Origin: Oenanthe sinensis
Taxonomy: Eukaryota > Streptophyta > Magnoliopsida > Apiales > Apiaceae
Reading direction: 5' to 3'
DNA length: 64,000 nucleotides
NCBI GenBank assembly: GCA_028671895.1
Contig: CM053802.1
Location: 34,138,201-34,202,200, forward strand
Shown here: positions 32,601 through 43,511 of the stretch, in pieces
Layout: each line of letters opens with the position of its first letter
Position numbering within the stretch: position 1 is the first letter of the stretch
Translations under genes and position numbers: made by a program
Notes under the pieces: model-generated
What the model saw: the letters and a program-made list of their open reading frames with translations, nothing else
The model's database searches: none
What the model was told of the DNA's origin: nothing

Positions 32601-33640
32601 CCTACAGCTAAAGCAGCAACTCTTGCTCCATTGCCAACTCGTAGGTCCATTTCTCCTTTAGCCAATGTCCTACTTCTCTGCATTTCCTGCACATTTATAC
32701 AAATGTGAGCAGCACATCCAGTATCCAATACCCAAGATGTAGAAATAGACAGATTGACTTCTATAACATATATACCTGAATCAGAAGCTTGCTCAGCCCT
32801 CTTCTTCTTCAGATCCTCCAAGTAAACTGAACAGTTTCTCTTCCAGTGACCAGTTTTCTTACAGTAGTGACATTCACCTTTAGCGACCCCACCTTTAGAC
32901 TTTAAAGCCTGTTTGGGACCTGACTTTGGCTTGGGTGTAGAATCAGAACCTGTCTTCTTCTTACCCTTCCACTTGCCTTTCCCTTTGGCCTTACCTTTAT
33001 TGCCCACCATCAGTATGGGAGCAGGTTCAGCCGTCTTCATGTTGGTCTCATATGTTCTCAACATAGCCAACAATTCAGTAGGTGTTTTGTCAAATTCATT
33101 CATGTTGTAGTTTATGATAAACTGGGTGAATTTGTTGTTCAAAGAATTCATGATTAGGTCAATACCAATTTCCTGAATAATCGGGAAACCCAAAGTATCA
33201 AGATACTCAATGTAACCAATCATCTTCAGAACATGTGGGCCAACTGGTTCACTTGCCCCTTGTTTGCAATTAAAAAGTGACTTGCTCGTGTTGAACCTTT
33301 CTTGACGAGTTTGGCTTGCAAACATGCTTTGCAAGTGCTCATAGATAGTATATGCATCCATATGCACATGCTGTCTTTGAAGCTCAGCACTCATAGTTGC
33401 CAACATAAGACATGCAACATCAGTTGCATCATTCTCATCCTTTGTGTGGGCCGCTCGTTCATCAACAGTAGCGCCCTCAGGAAGGGGACCTGCCGGAGGA
33501 ATATCAATGACATGAAGCTTGCGCTCCTGCCTGAGGACAATCCTCAAATTCCTCTGCCAGTCTAGGAAGTTGTTTCCTCCTGTCAGCTTATCCTTCTCAA
33601 GGACAGATCGTACGGATAGTGTGTTTGTGTTGTTTGTCAT
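29675..33640 (-). CDS. N1 gag-pol polyprotein (1321 aa, intact)
   Basis: Copia order: gag, PR, INT, RT, RH. I chose the ATG at 33640 (MTNNTNTLSVRS) over the upstream in-frame one at 33670 because N2 starts at the same place (MANNTNTLSVRS). Gag has the UBN2-like core and an intact CCHC knuckle (CHYCKKTGHWKRNC, 32831-32872). Protease has VLDTG (about 32.72 kb). Integrase has the H-H-C-C zinc module (HCRLGHINEKR to CESCLLGKM, about 32.2-32.33 kb) and acidic residues in HSDVCGPM, RSDRGGEYL and GVSERRN (about 32.13, 31.94 and 31.83 kb). RT has YVDDILLMGN (YVDD at 30653-30664). RNase H has YTDASF (about 30.15 kb) and ends GIRYMGDWL. No stop or frameshift. The reading frame and the low LTR divergence make it a candidate autonomous element. 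Confidence 0.96.
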   Translation of the reverse strand: MTNNTNTLSVRSVLEKDKLTGGNNFLDWQRNLRIVLRQERKLHVIDIPPAGPLPEGATVDERAAHTKDENDATDVACLMLATMSAELQRQHVHMDAYTIYEHLQSMFASQTRQERFNTSKSLFNCKQGASEPVGPHVLKMIGYIEYLDTLGFPIIQEIGIDLIMNSLNNKFTQFIINYNMNEFDKTPTELLAMLRTYETNMKTAEPAPILMVGNKGKAKGKGKWKGKKKTGSDSTPKPKSGPKQALKSKGGVAKGECHYCKKTGHWKRNCSVYLEDLKKKRAEQASDSGIYVIEVNLSISTSWVLDTGCAAHICINVQEMQRSRTLAKGEMDLRVGNGARVAALAVGTYYLSLPSGLVLELENCYYVPAIRRNIISVSCLDKKGFSFTIKDNSCSFALNDLTYGVARLFNGLYVLDLDNPVCNIENKRLKVNDSNQTYIWHCRLGHINEKRISKLHKDGYLDKFDFESYQECESCLLGKMTKAPFTGKGQRATERLELIHSDVCGPMRVMARGGYYYFITFTDDFSRYGYVYLMKNKSDSFEKFKEYKAEVEKQIGGGASIKILRSDRGGEYLSTEFKDYLKECGIVSQLTPPGTPQWNGVSERRNRTLLDMLRSMMSHADLPISFWGYALETTAFTLNRVPTKKVQKTPYEIWEKKRSGMSFMKVWGCKAFVKRQVSDKLGPKYEECNFVGYPKETKAYYFYSPTEQKVFIARDAVFMERDFVSKRNSGRTIDLDEDREPQNSIEPEVEQEQDNDNAQQTQVIRRTGRIRHEPERYGFLLTQCGDLMLIDEDEPLTYQDATNSPDSKRWLEAMKSEMDSMYENRVWTLVDPPEGVKPIGCKWVFKKKTDMDGNVQTYKARLVAKGFRQIHGIDYDETFSPVAMVKSIRILLAIAAFHDYEIWQMDVKTAFLNGILEEDVDVYMTQPEGFVDPRNVSKVCKLRRSIYGLKQASRRWNIRFDETVKEYGFVQNEDEPCVYKKVSGSHVAFIVLYVDDILLMGNDIPSLKAVKIWLGSNFSMKDLGEASYILGMRIYRDRSRRMIGLSQSTYIEKVLHRFGMQNAKRGYVPVSQGITISKYQCPKSLDDKDRMSKVPYASAIGSIMYAMVCTRPDVSYALSMTSRYQSNPGEGHWTAVKNILKYLKRTKDSFLVYGGEEKLVVKGYTDASFQTDRDDTVSQSGFVFCLNGGAVSWKSSKQETVADSTMEAEYIAACEAAKEAVWIRKFITDLGVVPSIADPIDLYCDNNGAIAQAKEPRAHSRTKHILRRYHLIREINERGDIHICKVHTNDNIADPLTKGLSQKKHDGHTSSMGIRYMGDWL

Positions 33641-34968
33641 TATTTGGTATCTACAATGATAAAAGCACAAAATTAAACATTAGATTGTCTGAGTTATTTA
33701 TTATGTTCAAATGATTATGATACATTCATAATATATCTCCCACTATTTTTATCAAATTAATAGCCCTTACTATTAATTTGGAAAGTATATCTCATAATTC
33801 TTTCTAGTGAGCCAAGATCCATATTTCGTCATGTCTTAAGTCAACCACTGGAAGTCCTTAAGAATGATTATTTAGGTAGACAACATTTGTCAATTATATC
33901 ATATATAATTCTTGGATAGTTTGGTGAGCAACGATTGATCTTACCAAACTCTATGCTTCTAAGTTCACAATGGTTGAATATAACCGTTTACTTTCACCTT
34001 ATTATGACGACTCAGTTAAGTTTGACCCAATGATACAACGGCCGAAAATAACCGTTTATATTCGTCGCATCTCACCACGATAGATAGGAGTCCCCTGTCA
34101 CTGACAGTCTTTCCCCTAATCGATCTAGGATTCGATGAGTGTTCATTCATTGGAAAGCATCCGATTAAAACTTAATATTTTGTTAAGGGGTTTAGAAAAT
34201 TTACGACGATCATGATCACATCATGAAGAGATCCTCAATTTTTCCTTGAACTAAATATTTCAAATTGACATCTTAAATTATTCATTTCCCAGGTAGATGG
34301 AGGATACCAGTGGTCACACTTAAAACCCATCAGCCTTACGAATACGCATATCCGTTTTTGTCAGAAAATCCCAATTATAGATATCAAAAATTCATATTCA
34401 ATTCCGTGTTTTAAAAATCCATATTTTATAAACACAAGAATCTCATGATCGTTTGTTGATTTTAAAATCTTAAATCGTTACAGATTTTATCTTGTTTAAC
34501 ATGACAATCATGGCATGGATGACGTATCTAATACATACATACATGATTAATCTAATTAAAGCATGCATCATTCATACATCAATATGTAAAGTGCAGTATG
34601 TAAACGTGCTTGGTTATGGCCCCTTTCCTATGTGATCCTTTCGAGCTAATGAAAGGATCAAAGTCAGTCTATGGTGGTGGTAAAACATAAATACAATTAC
34701 ATGTCTTCATTCTTCTTGTATCCACTGGTGCTTGCTCCTCTTCTTGGATCATCCTTCAATCTTCAAGTACATTACATGGAATAATTGAATACAATCTATA
34801 CTAATGTACTTACATAAGAAAACTCGAGTTACATTCGAGGTTAAACAATTACAAGAATGAAGAAAACGACATGCAAGTCGTATTTATAAAACCAAAACCA
34901 AAAACCATTAATCTAGGGGTCCAAAGGCCATAACCAGCACCATGCTCAAGTACACAACAAAAATAATG

Positions 34969-35036
34969 CGGGGGTCCGGGGGCGGCAGCCCCTAGGCGGG
35001 GGTTCGGGGGCGGCAACCCCCTGGCGGGGTCTGGGG
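34969..35036. repeat. N1 leader GC-rich minisatellite (about 2.5 units)
   Basis: Units of the form GCGGGGGTCCGGGGGCGGCA at a period of about 28 bp. N2 has four units of 26 bp at the same place. Confidence 0.8.
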
Positions 35037-35369
35037 AGCTGGGGTCGAGTCCTATTCAGAAATTTTTTATTTTCGAAGACCAGTCCTATTCAGAAATCAT
35101 CAATTTCTGAATTACAGATCATATCTGTTGGCCTTTTTCCCCACTGTTATTTACACAGTTTCAGAAGCATGTATCATATACATACTTATCATATCCCAGT
35201 TAACAGATCATGTCCAACATAAATCTTTCCACCAGTTTGTATCATATACAAACTGACCCTCATGCAAAATATACAAATCGCAAACAGGCATATAAATCAG
35301 TCATGACAAATCATTAACATGCTAGTATCATCATCTATTTACTCATCATATGAATAACAATTCGAATAT

Positions 35370-35520
35370 ACATGGCAGTAGCATGGCAGTAGCATAGCAG
35401 AAGCATGGCAGTATCATGGCAGTCATCAAACAGGCATGACAGTTTCATAACAGGCATGGCAGTAGCATAAGCAGTGGCATGGCAGTTATGACAAAGCAGT
35501 AGCATGGCATGGCAGTCACC
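35370..35520. repeat. N1 leader short imperfect repeat (GCATGGCAGTA)
   Basis: Repeated GCATGGCAG, ACAGGCATG and AGCAGTAGCATGG. N2 has a shorter version at 60300-60420. Confidence 0.7.
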
Positions 35521-35580
35521 AAAACAGGCATGTATGCATCAAATACATAAAACACGTAACCAAATCAGTCCCTTATACAC

Positions 35581-35595
35581 GTAGCTCTGATGCCA
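35581..35595 (-). other. N1 primer binding site (initiator tRNA-Met type)
   Basis: The minus strand reads TGGCATCAGAGCTAC, one nucleotide after the 5' LTR. The first 12 bases match the complement of the plant initiator tRNA-Met 3' end except position 4. Confidence 0.85.
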
Positions 35596-35596
35596 T

Positions 35597-37141
35597 TGTT
35601 GGGTTCCGAGGCATAAAACGCAGCGGATAAACGTAAATATAACGAAAAATTTCGGAACCCTAACGCAGGATCATGTATAAGATTGGACGGATTATGGTGA
35701 TAATCGAATCATACCTATTACGATCTTGAATGTCACGAACTCAACGGAGATCCTTGCTATCACGACTTGTGTCTTCCTCTCGAAAACACCTCTATGGTAT
35801 CCACACGAGCACCTTCAAGAGCGTCTCACGATCTTGATTACGGAGTGGATGTACTAGCAAACCTTTGATAATTCGAATTGTCTTCCTGCCTCTTTGCTGC
35901 CTCTTCTAGGGTTTTTCTATCAAAAACGTGTTCAGCCTCTTAACCCTACATTATCTATTTATAATGTTTGGTTAACAGGCCCATAGCAGCAAAACCTAAC
36001 CCATGTAGGTCTAGGAAAATAATAAAATGAATTTTATTATTTAATTAATAACTAATTCATACTTAATTATTATGGGCAAAAATACAATTCTAATTTGAAT
36101 TTATATTATCTTAATTAATTAAGTCTCACTTAATTAATATAATAAAAAATTCAAATAATTATCAATTAATTTAAATCTATAATTTAAATTAACTATTCCT
36201 CTAAGTGCTCTTTGCGTGTGACCCTATAGGCTATTATTTAATTGGCAATAATTTTATTCTCCAATAAAATTATAAACAATGAGCGGCATCTAGTAATACA
36301 TCATTGTTACCCAATTAAACAATAATTAAATCGTGATTCGATAAAACCTTTCGTGATTAATGTTTCCGTGTAATATAATCCTTTTAACCATATATATTAT
36401 AGATTAAACTCGAGGCATGTATTTAGTCATCCTCTTCAACATTTAATCCGGGTTTACTTGATCCATGAGTAGACTATGAAAACAAATCATTATTTGAGCA
36501 CGGCCATGCATTTTATAGTCTCACTCAATCAAGAGGCCAATAATATCTCTCCTAATTATAGGAGGGTTAAATCCTTTATCTATCATTCATATTTCTCATA
36601 CGACTCATGATATACCCGATGTCCACTTTTATCATTACCCGGTCAAAGGTAACTTTTAATGTAGTCAAAGTATATTAATCCTCGTATAAAAATATAATGA
36701 TCTCAAGTCAGAGGATCATTACACCATTATCTCTGTGAGTCTTTCTTATGACTTTATTAAACATGAAGAATCTCACTGTGGGTCTGTCCAGTACCATGTA
36801 CTCCTGCATGTACCTATGTGTTGACTTTAGTATCCCCATACTTATAACCAATGAGATGTGGTTATCTGTCAAACAACATACTAGTCTATTTATGTATTAT
36901 TATTATCCTATAATAATAATACTCGACTAGGGACATTTAAGAATATGATATATTATATAATCTCAAGTTCAAGTCATGTACTAAACTATACAATGTGTAT
37001 CATGATTCTAAGGACATTTATTATGCTAACAAATATATCGCAGTAATTAAAGTCATAATAAATATGTTTATTGAATAATCAATTGACATAAAGGTTTATC
37101 AAAATAAACATTGTATTGCCTCTAGGGCACCTACACCAACA
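35597..37141 (-). repeat. N1 5' LTR (1545 bp)
   Basis: Same length as the 3' LTR. On the minus strand TATAAATAG at 35955-35963 would drive the element. Confidence 0.95.
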
Positions 37142-37146
37142 CCACC
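37142..37146. repeat. Target site duplication of N1, right copy (CCACC)
   Basis: Identical to 28111-28115. Confidence 0.95.
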
Positions 37147-37413
37147 TAGACAGCCGAGGGAGGCTAGGGATGGATCTTCTAGGGCACCGCCACCTGTGGC
37201 TAGTGCTGGTATGGGTGAGGCTCATTTTAGGAGGTTGGCACGGCGGATAGACGCATTGATGATAGACAGAGCCGGTTTGCGGCTGACCTGACTCAGGCTC
37301 TTGGTGCAGCTTTTCTGGCTAAAGGTGTACAGGTCGATTGGCCTGTTTATGGGACTGGCACCGTGTATCCACCACCGGATTCACCTGAGGAGGGTGACTC
37401 TGCTGACGATTGA
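37147..37413 (+). pseudogene. B ORF3, 3' part after N1
   Basis: Continues the ORF3 reading (compare 11971-12236 in A) to a TGA at 37411-37413. A 1-nt loss near 37255 (GACGCATTGATG, where A has GACGCAGTTGATG) shifts frame within this part. Confidence 0.85.
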
Positions 37414-38670
37414 GGTATATCTGCACACTTTCTTTGTTTCTTGCCTTCAATGGGGACATTGAATATTTCTAGTTTGGGGGTGGGAAATGGAGATTGTAGT
37501 TAGATGCATATAGGACATGTAGATGTAGTGTTTGTCACGCATTTGGTTTTAATTGTCCATATAGAGCATTATGTTTGCAATTTTTATGTTTTGTTCTGGT
37601 TACCATGTGAGTCCATGTTAGTTGCATTTCATAGCATGCATATTTCATGATCCCTTAGGACGAGCTAATTCTGTTTGATAAGTCAATGTCAATTTGAGTG
37701 TGGTATTGATGAGCAGAGGGATGATTTACAGTCCTTATGAAATTGATTTGCATGTTTCAGAAGCACTTTCTTTACACAGTCTCATCGGTTGCTTTTGAGC
37801 TAGGTTGAGTCATGCCTGTTTAGTTGTTTTAGATTTAATCGCATGTTTATATCGAGAATGTTTGTTATTCCCTTGATAATGTAAGAATACCAAAGTATAA
37901 GTTTGGGGGAAAACAAAGGTTCATGCTAATTGTTAATGATTGTCAAGTATGGCTAGGCGTCAAATGGCTAGTAGCCGGCTCATATTTTTATGAGTAGTCT
38001 AGGGTTGGAATTGAGAATTCTCATTCCAGATTCTGTTATAAAAAAAAAAAGAAAAAAAAAAGAGTCATGTGAATAATTCGAAGCAAAATTAACCAGGATG
38101 AGCTCTTTAATACTCGGGCAATTAAGTTCGAGGGGACTTTGTGCCTAGTGACCTAAGGCTTTTTATAGTCTGGGATCCACTAACCTAACGCTCGCTACAT
38201 GGTTATTATTGTATAAGCCTTTAGGGGTCTCATCCATTGCACGGTTAAATAAGCCTATGTATTGTGTTATGTGTCGTAGTGGTGGTTTAGCAATAAAGTG
38301 TGATTCCCTGTCTAACTCAAATGAATGACGGCGGTGTTTGTATGTTATGGAGTGTTTACCACTCATTCTGTTTATAAGCAGGTGATTGTCTTGGCGAAAA
38401 ATAGGTATGATTTTGATCTAGTGTCAGAGTATATTTGATGAGCATCGCACACACACACGTTTCTGTTCATGTAGTATCGGTATAAGGGGACTTGGTCGAG
38501 CTCTGTTCGGATGTATCACATCTCTTTGAGACTTTGGGTTGTCAAATGGTTTTGGTGAGTTCGAGGGGGTCCTTGCATTGCATAGTAGTTGCATTCATGC
38601 ATTGCATTGCACTAGATTGTTTAGAGTCTGTTTATGCTTGGGGACAAGCATCGGTTTAAGTTTGGGGGTG
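37414..38670 (+). other. B 3' UTR with polypurine tracts
   Basis: Homologous to 17628-18854 and 12242-13467. PPT-like stretches near 37468, near 37898 (AAGTTTGGGGGAAAA) and at 38657-38670 next to the LTR. The part from about 38083-38332 onwards is the donor sequence for the duplicated block in A. Confidence 0.82.
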
Positions 38671-40075
38671 TGTTAGTGGACTTTTTTGTCCACTATATAC
38701 GTTCCAAATTGGCTTAAATTGATCGCTAGTACCCAAGTATTTAGTGTCTTTTGATGTGTTTTATGTTTTTGGTGTGCAGATTCCCAGGCGGAGCAGAATT
38801 GATAATTAATTGCATAAATTGGTGGTGCATGAGCTAGGAATTCAAGGGAGAAGGGTCAAGGCTTGAGTTGAAGCAAAGAGAAAGCAAGGCGACGCGCTAA
38901 AGAAGCAAGGAGCAAAGAAAAGCAATTCCGAGCAGAATAGTCAAGCGCGCCCACCCCGTTAAAGGCGCCCCCGCGCTCCCTTAATAAGGCGCGCCCGCGC
39001 TCCTTGAGGCGCGCCCGCCCTTCCAGCCGATTCCAGTTGCTGATTTTTCTGCAGTTGGTCCGTTTCGAAGCCCAGAAAACAGCAAGCCCATGAATCATTG
39101 TTTTTATGTAACCTAGTATAAAAACATAAGGATTATTATTATTGTCATTATCTAGGAAATTAAGTATTATTTAGGTCATTATCAGACAAGAGGCGGAGTA
39201 CTTTGTGAGCCGTCAAGCTATTTTTCTTTTGTAATTTTCATCACGTGGATTATCGGTTGTTTCTTTTACTCTAGCAATTAAGATCAGTCTTTTATGTTTA
39301 ATTGTTTATCTACTATGTTTTCATATGAACCCATGATGTCGGCTAGTCCAATTATGGGCTAATCGTTGTCATGGGATTTTAATGGATTTTTCTATCGATT
39401 CTAGATATTGATTGTCTTTATACCAAAGTATGTGATTGTTATGGATATCTTAGTATGGTTAAGCTTATTCGTTGTAAATGCGTCGCGAACATTTATGATT
39501 GTTTGTTGAACCCTTGTGAATGCGAAAGTGGATCTAGGGTTTAGAACATGCCATGCTAGCATAGGTTTTTGCGTGTTAAGAGCATGTATTAATTTGTGGT
39601 GTAATTCTAACCGTCTTGCACTGACTATGTGATTTTATGGATCCTTGTGCTTAAGCCATTATGTTTTCAATCTCTATAGACATATAGGGACTAAGTATAG
39701 TGGTTGACTATTTGACTTCTATCTTTTGTGGATGTTCATTAGGATGGTATGCGTGCAACGAAAGTTGGCGTTTATCAGTTTAGAGGGTCTGATCAGTTAT
39801 TATCACTTTCACATGCTAGGTTGAAAAAGCATAAGATTCTAGATGAGATAGTTAATGAAGTTAAAATTCCATGTTTATTTAATATAAGTAATTCCTTAAA
39901 TTTAATCATTAGGGTAATCAAAGCTACAATTGTTATTTTCTTAGCAGTGACAGTTAATCATACTCTGGTGTATAAGTGAACTAAACGTAAGCAAGTCGAG
40001 TCTCTGTGGGAACGAATCCTACTTATTTCTGTATTACTTGTGACCACGTTCTCTTGCGTGAATAAAGTGCGAACA
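38671..40075 (+). repeat. B 3' LTR (subtype B, 1405 bp)
   Basis: Complete, TGTTAGTGGAC to GTGCGAACA, followed by the ATATG duplication. GC-rich motif cluster at about 38944-39026. Near-identical to 13468-14872. Confidence 0.93.
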
Positions 40076-40080
40076 ATATG
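40076..40080. repeat. Target site duplication of B, right copy (ATATG)
   Basis: Identical to 25517-25521. The same bases follow the LTR copy at 14873, where they are inherited from copying and not from insertion. Confidence 0.9.
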
Positions 40081-43000
40081 TATATGAATGCATGTGTAGA
40101 TATGTATGCATTGGAATGATGTATGTATTAGATACGACACCCATGCCATGCCTGCTTAAGAAGAATAAAATCTGTAACGATTCAAGATTTTAAAACTAAA
40201 TAAATTATCATGAGATTCTTGTGTTTATGAAACACGGTATTGAATATGAATTTTCTTTTTCTGATATGGGGAGATTTTGTCAAAAATGAATCATTATTCG
40301 TAAGAAAGTTGGGTTTTAAGTGAGACCGTTTGTGACTTCTCTGACGATCTAGAAATCAAACCATTGACGAATAATGAAATGGATTATTTGATCAAGGAAA
40401 AATTGAGAATCTCTTTATGATGGGATCATGATCGTTAAACAATAAAATCCCTAAATAAATATTAAGTTAATAAAGATGCCTTCCAATGTTAATACACGTC
40501 AAGATCTAGATTGAGAAGGAGTGGGTTTGCCAAAGTGAAGTGCTCTTATCAATCATGGGAAAATGTGATAAGTAAATGTACTTAATTTTTGGAGACGTTG
40601 GGTCTAACTTAACTAAATCATCACAGTAGGATTGTGGGTTTAGAGGCATAGAGTTTGGTGAGATTTATTGGATAAATGTGTACAAAGGGTTGTTCCACCA
40701 AACTATCCAAGAGTTATATTAGATATAATCGAAAAATGTTGTCTACCTACATAGTCGTGTTTTGGGTGTATTAGCCAACACTATCTTAAAACATGGATGA
40801 AATATGGATCTTGGCTCATTAAAAAGATTTAATGAAATGCTTTCTGAATTAATAGTTAAGGCTATTGATTTGATAAAATAGTGGGAGATATATATTATGA
40901 ATGTATATTATAATCACTTGAATATAATTAAACTTCTGTAGACTAACTAATATGCATTTTAAACAATGTAGATATTTAATGGCAAACAACCAAATAACTT
41001 CTCTGTGAGAGTAAACCTTGAGAAGGACAAGCTGACATGAACTAACTTCCTTGAATGGTATAGGAATTTGAGGATTTTCCTCAGGCAGGAGCGAAAGCTT
41101 CACGTCATTGAAATTCCTTCACCTGCTCCTCCTGCTGAGAATACAACTCGCGTTGAGCAAAATTCTTATCAGAAGCATATCGATGATGCAAATGATGTTG
41201 CATGTCTCTTGCTGGCAACCATGAGTGTTGATCTTCAAAAACAACATGAGCATATGGATGCTTATGAGATGATTGAACACCTTCAAAGAAAGTTTGAAGG
41301 ACAAGCTCGTCAAGAAAGGTTCGACACGAGCAAAGCACTATATGCTTGCAAACAGGGAGATCGTGAATTTGTTCAACCACATGTTCTAAAGATGATAGGT
41401 TATATTGAGTATCTTGATACTTTGGGTTTCTCGATTAGTCCGGAAGCTCAGATTGACTTGATCTTGCAATCTTTGAACAACAACTATACTCATTTTGTTC
41501 TGAACTACAATATGAATGAGATAGATAAAAAACCCACTGAATTATTGGCCATGTTACGAACTGCTGACACCAACATGAAAAAGGCTGAACCTGCTGCCAT
41601 ATTGATGGTAGACAACAAAGGTAAAACTAAATGGAAAGAAAAATGGATGAGAAAGAAGAAGATTGGATCTGCTTCTGGTCCCAAGCCAAATGCTAATCCC
41701 AAACAGGCTTTAAAGCCTAAGGGTGTTGTTGCGAAAGGTGATTGTCAATACTATGGTAAACCAGGTCATTGGAAGAGAAACTATCATGCTTTTTTGGAGG
41801 ATCTGAAAAAGAAGAAGGTTGTTCAAGATTCTGATTCATGTATATATGTTATAGATGTCAATTTGTCTACTTCTACATCATGGGTATTGGATACTGGACG
41901 TGGTTCTCACATTTGTATAAATGTGCAGGAGCTGCAAAGGAGTAGGACTTTGTCAAATGGAGAGGTCGACCTACGAGTTGGCAATGGAGCAAAGGTTACT
42001 ACTTTAGCTGTAGGGACTTGTTATTTATCATTGCCCACTGGGCTTATTTTATAACTTGAGAACTGGTTTTATGTGTCTGCAATTTGCAAAAACATTATTT
42101 CAGTTTCTTGTTTGGACAAGAAAGGTTTTGCATTTTCAATTCAGAACAATAGTTGTTCCTTTTTTTTTTAATAATGTTACATATGGGGTTGCACGTTTAT
42201 TTACCGGTTTATATGTTCTTGATGTAGACACTCCTATCTATAATGTGAATAACAAACATTTTAAAACTAATGACTCAAATCAAACATACCTCTGACACTG
42301 TCGTTTACGCCATATAAATGAGAAGCGCATTTCCAAGTTACATAAGGATGGATACTTAGATAAGTTTGACTTTGAATCATACAAAGCATGCAAACCTTGT
42401 CTCATTGGAAAAATGACTAAAGCTTCTTTTACTGGACAAGGTGAAAGGGTCACTGAACGATTAGAACTTATACAAAGTGATGTATGTGGTCCTATGCGTA
42501 CTATGGCAAGAGGTGGCTTTTACTACTTTATCACGTTTACTGATGATTTCAGTAGATATGGATATGTGTATCTTATGAAGAACAAATCTGATTCTTTTGA
42601 AAAGTTCAAAGAATACAAAGATGAAGTAGAAAAGCAAACTGGCGGAAGTATTAAGATTCTACGATGTGATCGTGGAGGTGAATACTTAAGCCATGAATTT
42701 AAGAGTTTATTAAAAGAGTGCGGTATTGTATCACAACTCACTCCTCCCGGAACACCACAATGGAATGGAGTTTCTGAAATGAGGAATCGTACTATATTGG
42801 ACATGGTGCAATCGATGATGAGTCATGCAGATCTTCCAATTAGTTTCTGGGGCTACGCCATGGAGACAGCTGCTTATACACTTAACCGAGTTCCTACTAA
42901 AATGGTTCAGAAGACTCCGTATGAGATATGGACTGAGAAACGTCATAACATGTCATTTATGAAAATTTGGGGATGTGAGGCATTTATGAAGCGTCTAACT

Positions 43001-43511
43001 TCTGATAAGCTAGGACCTAAATCATAAAAATGTAATTTCATGGGATACCCAATTGAAACAAAGGGTTATTATTTCTATAATCCTTCAGAGAACAAAGTGT
43101 TTGTTGCTCGAACTGCAGTGTTCCTAATACGAGAAATGCTGTATACGAGAAATGCTGAAAAGGTATGTATGTTGCGTCGATCCATTTATGGATTGGAACA
43201 AGCCTCGAGGAGATGAAACATTCGTTTTGATGAAACTGTCAAAGAGTTTGGGTTTATTCAAAATGAAGATGAACCAAGTGTTTACAAGAAGGTTAGTGGG
43301 AGCAATGTGGCATTCCTAGTATTATATGTTGATGATATATTAATAATAGGGAATGACATTCCTTCTTTACAGGCTGTTAAAACTTGTTTGAGTAAGAATT
43401 TCTCAATGAAAGACTTAGGCAAACCAACCTATATTTTAGGTATCAAGAACTATAGAGATAGATTCAGAAGAATGATTAGCCCAATTCAGAGTACATATAT
43501 TGACAAAGTTT
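40081..43511 (+). pseudogene. C1 copia: leader remainder, gag, PR, INT and an RT fragment
   Basis: Leader to about 40978, gag ATG at 40979 with a frameshift within ten codons and a TGA near 41038, then an open stretch 41068-42054. The zinc knuckle lacks two Cys (CQYYGKPGHWKRNYH). Protease has VLDTG; TAA at 42052 and TGA near 42294 follow. The integrase core 42413-43027 has QSDVCGPM, RCDRGGEYL and GVSEMRN and ends at a TAA. Near 43127-43162 the integrase C-terminus is joined to the middle of RT (LRRSIYGL), with two adjacent copies of TACGAGAAATGCTG at the joint. RT keeps YVDDILIIGN near 43.33 kb. At about 43511 the sequence flips into an inverted RT-RH copy. No 3' LTR is attached. Confidence 0.9.

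Larger units (their letters stand above)
33641..35580 (-). other. N1 leader (untranslated, about 1.9 kb)
   Basis: No long ORF. It holds a GC-rich minisatellite and an imperfect GCATGGCAGTA repeat, listed separately. Long leaders are typical of BARE/Angela elements. Pieces of the same leader survive in C1. Confidence 0.75.
28116..37141 (-). mobile_element. N1: complete, young Ty1/copia retrotransposon (9,026 bp)
   Basis: Equal 1,545-bp LTRs, CCACC target duplication, initiator-Met-type primer site, an uninterrupted gag-pol ORF and a polypurine tract. It has a long leader of about 1.9 kb, like BARE/Angela elements. The gag motif NFLDWQRNLRIVLRQERK and the element size suggest the Angela/TAR/Tork side of copia; the exact lineage is not certain. 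It is the only element in the window that looks fully coding-competent. Confidence 0.95.
25522..40075 (+). mobile_element. B: internally deleted Athila element carrying nested N1
   Basis: 5' LTR (cut), C-terminal INT, post-pol motif, ORF3 split by N1, 3' UTR, 3' LTR. ATATG duplications at both outer ends show that it inserted as one unit into the C1 leader. Relative to A it lacks about 5.6 kb: the second part of the 5' LTR, primer site, gag, PR, RT, RH and most of INT. Without N1 (and its 5-bp duplication) it is about 5.5 kb. It lacks a primer site and catalytic genes. Confidence 0.92.

Noticed and set aside
35370..35520. CRISPR-like or palindromic array in the N1 leader
   Set aside because: The repeats are short, imperfect and without unique spacers; this is plant retrotransposon leader DNA.
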